DNA of 64,000 nucleotides from Apostichopus japonicus. Taxonomy: Eukaryota; Echinodermata; Holothuroidea; Aspidochirotida; Stichopodidae. Positions within the stretch are counted from its first letter, which is position 1, and every line of letters starts with the position of its first letter. Below the pieces are notes generated by a model, which worked only from the letters and a program-made list of their open reading frames with translations, was not told where the DNA came from and ran no database searches. The translations under genes and the position numbers were made by a program. Positions 60,976 to 64,000 of this stretch are shown here, piece by piece. The stretch covers positions 25,274,077 through 25,338,076 of the forward strand of contig NC_092582.1 of the NCBI RefSeq assembly GCF_037975245.1. Direction: 5' to 3'.

Positions 60976-63900
60976 AAGCGTCTACTGGGTGCTGGGAGTC
61001 CCTTCTACGTAGTCTGAGAGAGATTTGAGAACTTTCATTTTTGGCCGAAAATGGCCAATTTCATAAGGCTATACCCTTATGATTTTGCCCGATTTTGGCC
61101 AAAATCGCGACTTTTTTAATTCTTCCCAAAATTGTACCTGTGGTGTGTGGCGCCCTTTGGAATCCTTTCCAGATGACAAGAGTGGTAAAAACACTTATAT
61201 TTTGGTGAAGAAATGAAATTTAATAACCATATCTTGACGTCGTTTCATATTTATTTTAAATGCCTAAAACTTCGTCGAGTGCCACTTTTGACTCGAGAGA
61301 AGCGTCTACTGGGTGCTGGGAGTCCCTTCTACGTAGTCTGAGAGAGATTTGAGAACTTTCATTTTTGGCCGAAAATGGCCAATTTCATAAGGCCTTATGA
61401 TTTTGGGCTATACCCTTATGGTATACCCTTATGGGCTATACCCTTATGATTTTGTCCGATTTTACCCAAAATCGCGACTTTTTTAATTCTTTCCAAAATT
61501 GTACCTGTGGTGTGTGGCGCCCTTTGGAATCCTTTCCAGATGACAAGAGTGCTAAAAACACTTATATTTTGGTGGAAAAATGAAATTTAATAACCATATC
61601 TTGACGTCGTTTCATATCTAATTTAAATGACTAAAACTTCGTTGAATGCCACTTTTGAATCGAGATAAGCGTCTACTGGGTGCTGGGAGTCCCTTCTACG
61701 TAGTCTGAGAGAGATTTGAGAACTTTCATTTTTGGCCAAAAATGGCCAATTTCATAAGGCTATACTCTTATGATTTTGTCCGATTTTACCCAAATCCGCG
61801 ACTTTTTTAATTCTTTCCAAAATTGTACCTGTGGTGTGTGGCGCCCTTTGGAATCCTTTCCACGTGACAAGAGTGGTAAAAACACTTATATTTTGGTGGA
61901 AAAATGGAATTTAATAACCATATCTTGACGTCATTTTATATCTAATTTAAATGACTAAAACTTCGTCGAGTGCCACTTTTGAATCGAGAGAAGCGTCTAC
62001 TGGGTGCTGGGAGTCCCTTCTACGTAGTCTGAGAGAGATTTGAGAACTTTCATTTTTGGCCGAAAATGGCCAATTTCATAAGGCTATACCCTTATGATTT
62101 TGCCCGATTTTGGCCAAAATCGCGACTTTTTTAATTCTTCCCAAAATTGTACCTGTGGTGTGTGGCGCCCTTTGGAATCCTTTCCAGATGACAAGAGTGG
62201 TAAAAACACTTATATTTTGGTGAAGAAATGAAATTTAATAACCATATCTTGACGTCGTTTCATATTTATTTTAAATGCCTAAAACTTCGTCGAGTGCCAC
62301 TTTTGACTCGAGAGAAGCGTCTACTGGGTGCTGGGAGTCCCTTCTACGTAGTCTGAGAGAGATTTGAGAACTTTCATTTTTGGCCGAAAATGGCCAATTT
62401 CATAAGGCCTTATGATTTTGGGCTATACCCTTATGGTATACCCTTATGGGCTATACCCTTATGATTTTGTCCGATTTTACCCAAAATCGCGACTTTTTTA
62501 ATTCTTTCCAAAATTGTACCTGTGGTGTGTGGCGCCCTTTGGAATCCTTTCCAGATGACAAGAGTGCTAAAAACACTTATATTTTGGTGGAAAAATGAAA
62601 TTTAATAACCATATCTTGACGTCGTTTCATATTTATTTTAAATGCCTAAAACTTCGTCGAGTGCCACTTTTGAATCGAGATAAGCGTCTACTGGGTGCTG
62701 GGAGTCCCTTCTACGTAGTCTGAGAGAGATTTGAGAACTTTCATTTTTGGCCGAAAATGGCCAATTTCATAAGGCTATACCCTTATGATTTTGCCCGATT
62801 TTGGCCAAAATCGCGACTTTTTTAATTCTTCCCAAAATTGTACCTGTGGTGTGTGGCGCCCTTTGGAATCCTTTCCAGATGACAAGAGTGGTAAAAACAC
62901 TTATATTTTGGTGAAGAAATGAAATTTAATAACCATATCTTGACGTCGTTTCATATTTATTTTAAATGCCTAAAACTTCGTCGAGTGCCACTTTTGACTC
63001 GAGAGAAGCGTCTACTGGGTGCTGGGAGTCCCTTCTACGTAGTCTGAGAGAGATTTGAGAACTTTCATTTTTGGCCGAAAATGGCCAATTTCATAAGGCC
63101 TTATGATTTTGGGCTATACCCTTATGGTATACCCTTATGGGCTATACCCTTATGATTTTGTCCGATTTTACCCAAAATCGCGACTTTTTTAATTCTTTCC
63201 AAAATTGTACCTGTGGTGTGTGGCGCCCTTTGGAATCCTTTCCAGATGACAAGAGTGCTAAAAACACTTATATTTTGGTGGAAAAATGAAATTTAATAAC
63301 CATATCTTGACGTCGTTTCATATCTAATTTAAATGACTAAAACTTCGTTGAATGCCACTTTTGAATCGAGATAAGCGTCTACTGGGTGCTGGGAGTCCCT
63401 TCTACGTAGTCTGAGAGAGATTTGAGAACTTTCATTTTTGGCCAAAAATGGCCAATTTCATAAGGCTATACTCTTATGATTTTGTCCGATTTTACCCAAA
63501 TCCGCGACTTTTTTAATTCTTTCCAAAATTGTACCTGTGGTGTGTGGCGCCCTTTGGAATCCTTTCCACGTGACAAGAGTGGTAAAAACACTTATATTTT
63601 GGTGGAAAAATGGAATTTAATAACCATATCTTGACGTCATTTTATATCTAATTTAAATGACTAAAACTTCGTCGAGTGCCACTTTTGAATCGAGAGAAGC
63701 GTCTACTGGGTGCTGGGAGTCCCTTCTACGTAGTCTGAGAGAGATTTGAGAACTTTCATTTTTGGCCGAAAATGGCCAATTTCATAAGGCTATACCCTTA
63801 TGATTTTGCCCGATTTTGGCCAAAATCGCGACTTTTTTAATTCTTCCCAAAATTGTACCTGTGGTGTGTGGCGCCCTTTGGAATCCTTTCCAGATGACAA

Positions 63901-64000
63901 GAGTGGTAAAAACACTTATATTTTGGTGAAGAAATGAAATTTAATAACCATATCTTGACGTCGTTTCATATTTATTTTAAATGCCTAAAACTTCGTCGAG
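60976..64000 (-). repeat. 1706-bp higher-order repeat, second copy cut by the window end
   Basis: Positions 60976-62294 match 62682-64000 at an offset of 1706 bp as far as the window allows. Shared markers are TTGGTGAAGAAATG (about 61203 and 62909), GAGTGCTAAAAAC (about 61546 and 63252), TTGGCCAAAAATGG (about 61733 and 63439), ACCCAAATCCGCG (about 61790 and 63496) and a CACGTG monomer (61861 and 63567). A shorter internal repeat (offsets of about 1015 and 691 bp) puts the expanded hairpin block three times in this stretch. Confidence 0.92.
61391..61450 (+). repeat. Expanded hairpin block (CTATACCCTTATG reiterations)
   Basis: The single CTATACCCTTATG of a normal monomer is here reiterated as GGGCTATACCCTTATG, GTATACCCTTATG and GGGCTATACCCTTATG. 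It recurs from about 62406 and about 63097. This is the same hairpin region that holds the 10-bp minisatellites elsewhere. Confidence 0.88.

Larger units (their letters stand above)
34623..64000 (-). repeat. Satellite 2 tandem array, - oriented arm
   Basis: About 91 monomers lie in reverse orientation and continue past the window end. Monomer length is a little shorter and more variable (about 320-324 bp; 1283 bp per four in one block). Variants rare or absent in the + arm dominate here: GATTTTACCCAAAATC, GATTTTAAACAAAAATC, CTACTTGGTGCTGG, ACTTCGTCGAGTGCC and TATTTATTTTAAATG. The two arms have therefore been homogenised separately. Confidence 0.96.

Noticed and set aside
1-64000. CRISPR-like array
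   Set aside because: Whole units are repeated with no unique spacers, unit sizes are 324-460 bp, and there are no cas genes.
12120-64000. CENP-B box (TTCGNNNNANNCGGG) in satellite 2
   Set aside because: The closest string, TTCGTGGAATGCCAC, matches the first part but lacks the essential CGGG. No full match was seen.
1-64000. tRNA, 5S rRNA or other RNA polymerase III genes hidden in the monomers
   Set aside because: I found no A-box/B-box pair or cloverleaf pattern in either consensus. The inverted repeats present are simple palindromes.

Overview
This window is satellite heterochromatin with no believable protein-coding or RNA gene. The organism looks like a metazoan, most likely an invertebrate. 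Three things suggest this: long tandem repeats with nested higher-order structure, a short hAT-type non-autonomous DNA transposon, and no prokaryotic gene organisation. I cannot name the species from the sequence.

Layout. (1) Positions 1-12103 hold satellite 1, an AT-rich repeat with a unit of about 458-460 bp (about 25 units). Each unit is composite: two related ~111-bp cores alternate with two unrelated spacers. One spacer is a 59-bp tandem duplication. The other carries a 14-bp palindrome matching the RFX X-box consensus. (2) One satellite 1 unit is interrupted at 11441-11806 by a 366-bp hAT-like MITE with 14-bp imperfect terminal inverted repeats and an exact 8-bp target duplication. (3) At about 12104 the sequence changes abruptly to satellite 2, a different repeat with a ~324-bp monomer. 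Its first monomers (12120-13966) are diverged and irregular; from 13967 the array is regular. (4) At about 34623 satellite 2 flips orientation. It runs in + orientation to 34622 and in - orientation to the end of the window, giving a giant imperfect inverted repeat of about 22.5 kb against at least 29.4 kb. (5) Each arm has its own higher-order amplification. The + arm has a 1620-bp (5-monomer) tandem duplication and a ~648-bp (2-monomer) family. The - arm has a 5893-bp duplication, a nested 962-bp duplication, six tandem copies of a 1283-bp four-monomer unit, and a 1706-bp unit that runs off the window end.

The reading frames present repeat with the satellite period, occur on both strands over the same DNA, and have no recognisable domain. 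I treat them as by-products of the repeats. What matters here is structure: the satellite-satellite boundary, the orientation switch, stepwise higher-order expansion, out-of-place templated segments, and transcription-factor-like palindromes (X-box, CRE, E-box) carried at array scale. Boundaries rest on reading and aligning by eye. Copy counts given as 'about' are length divided by period.
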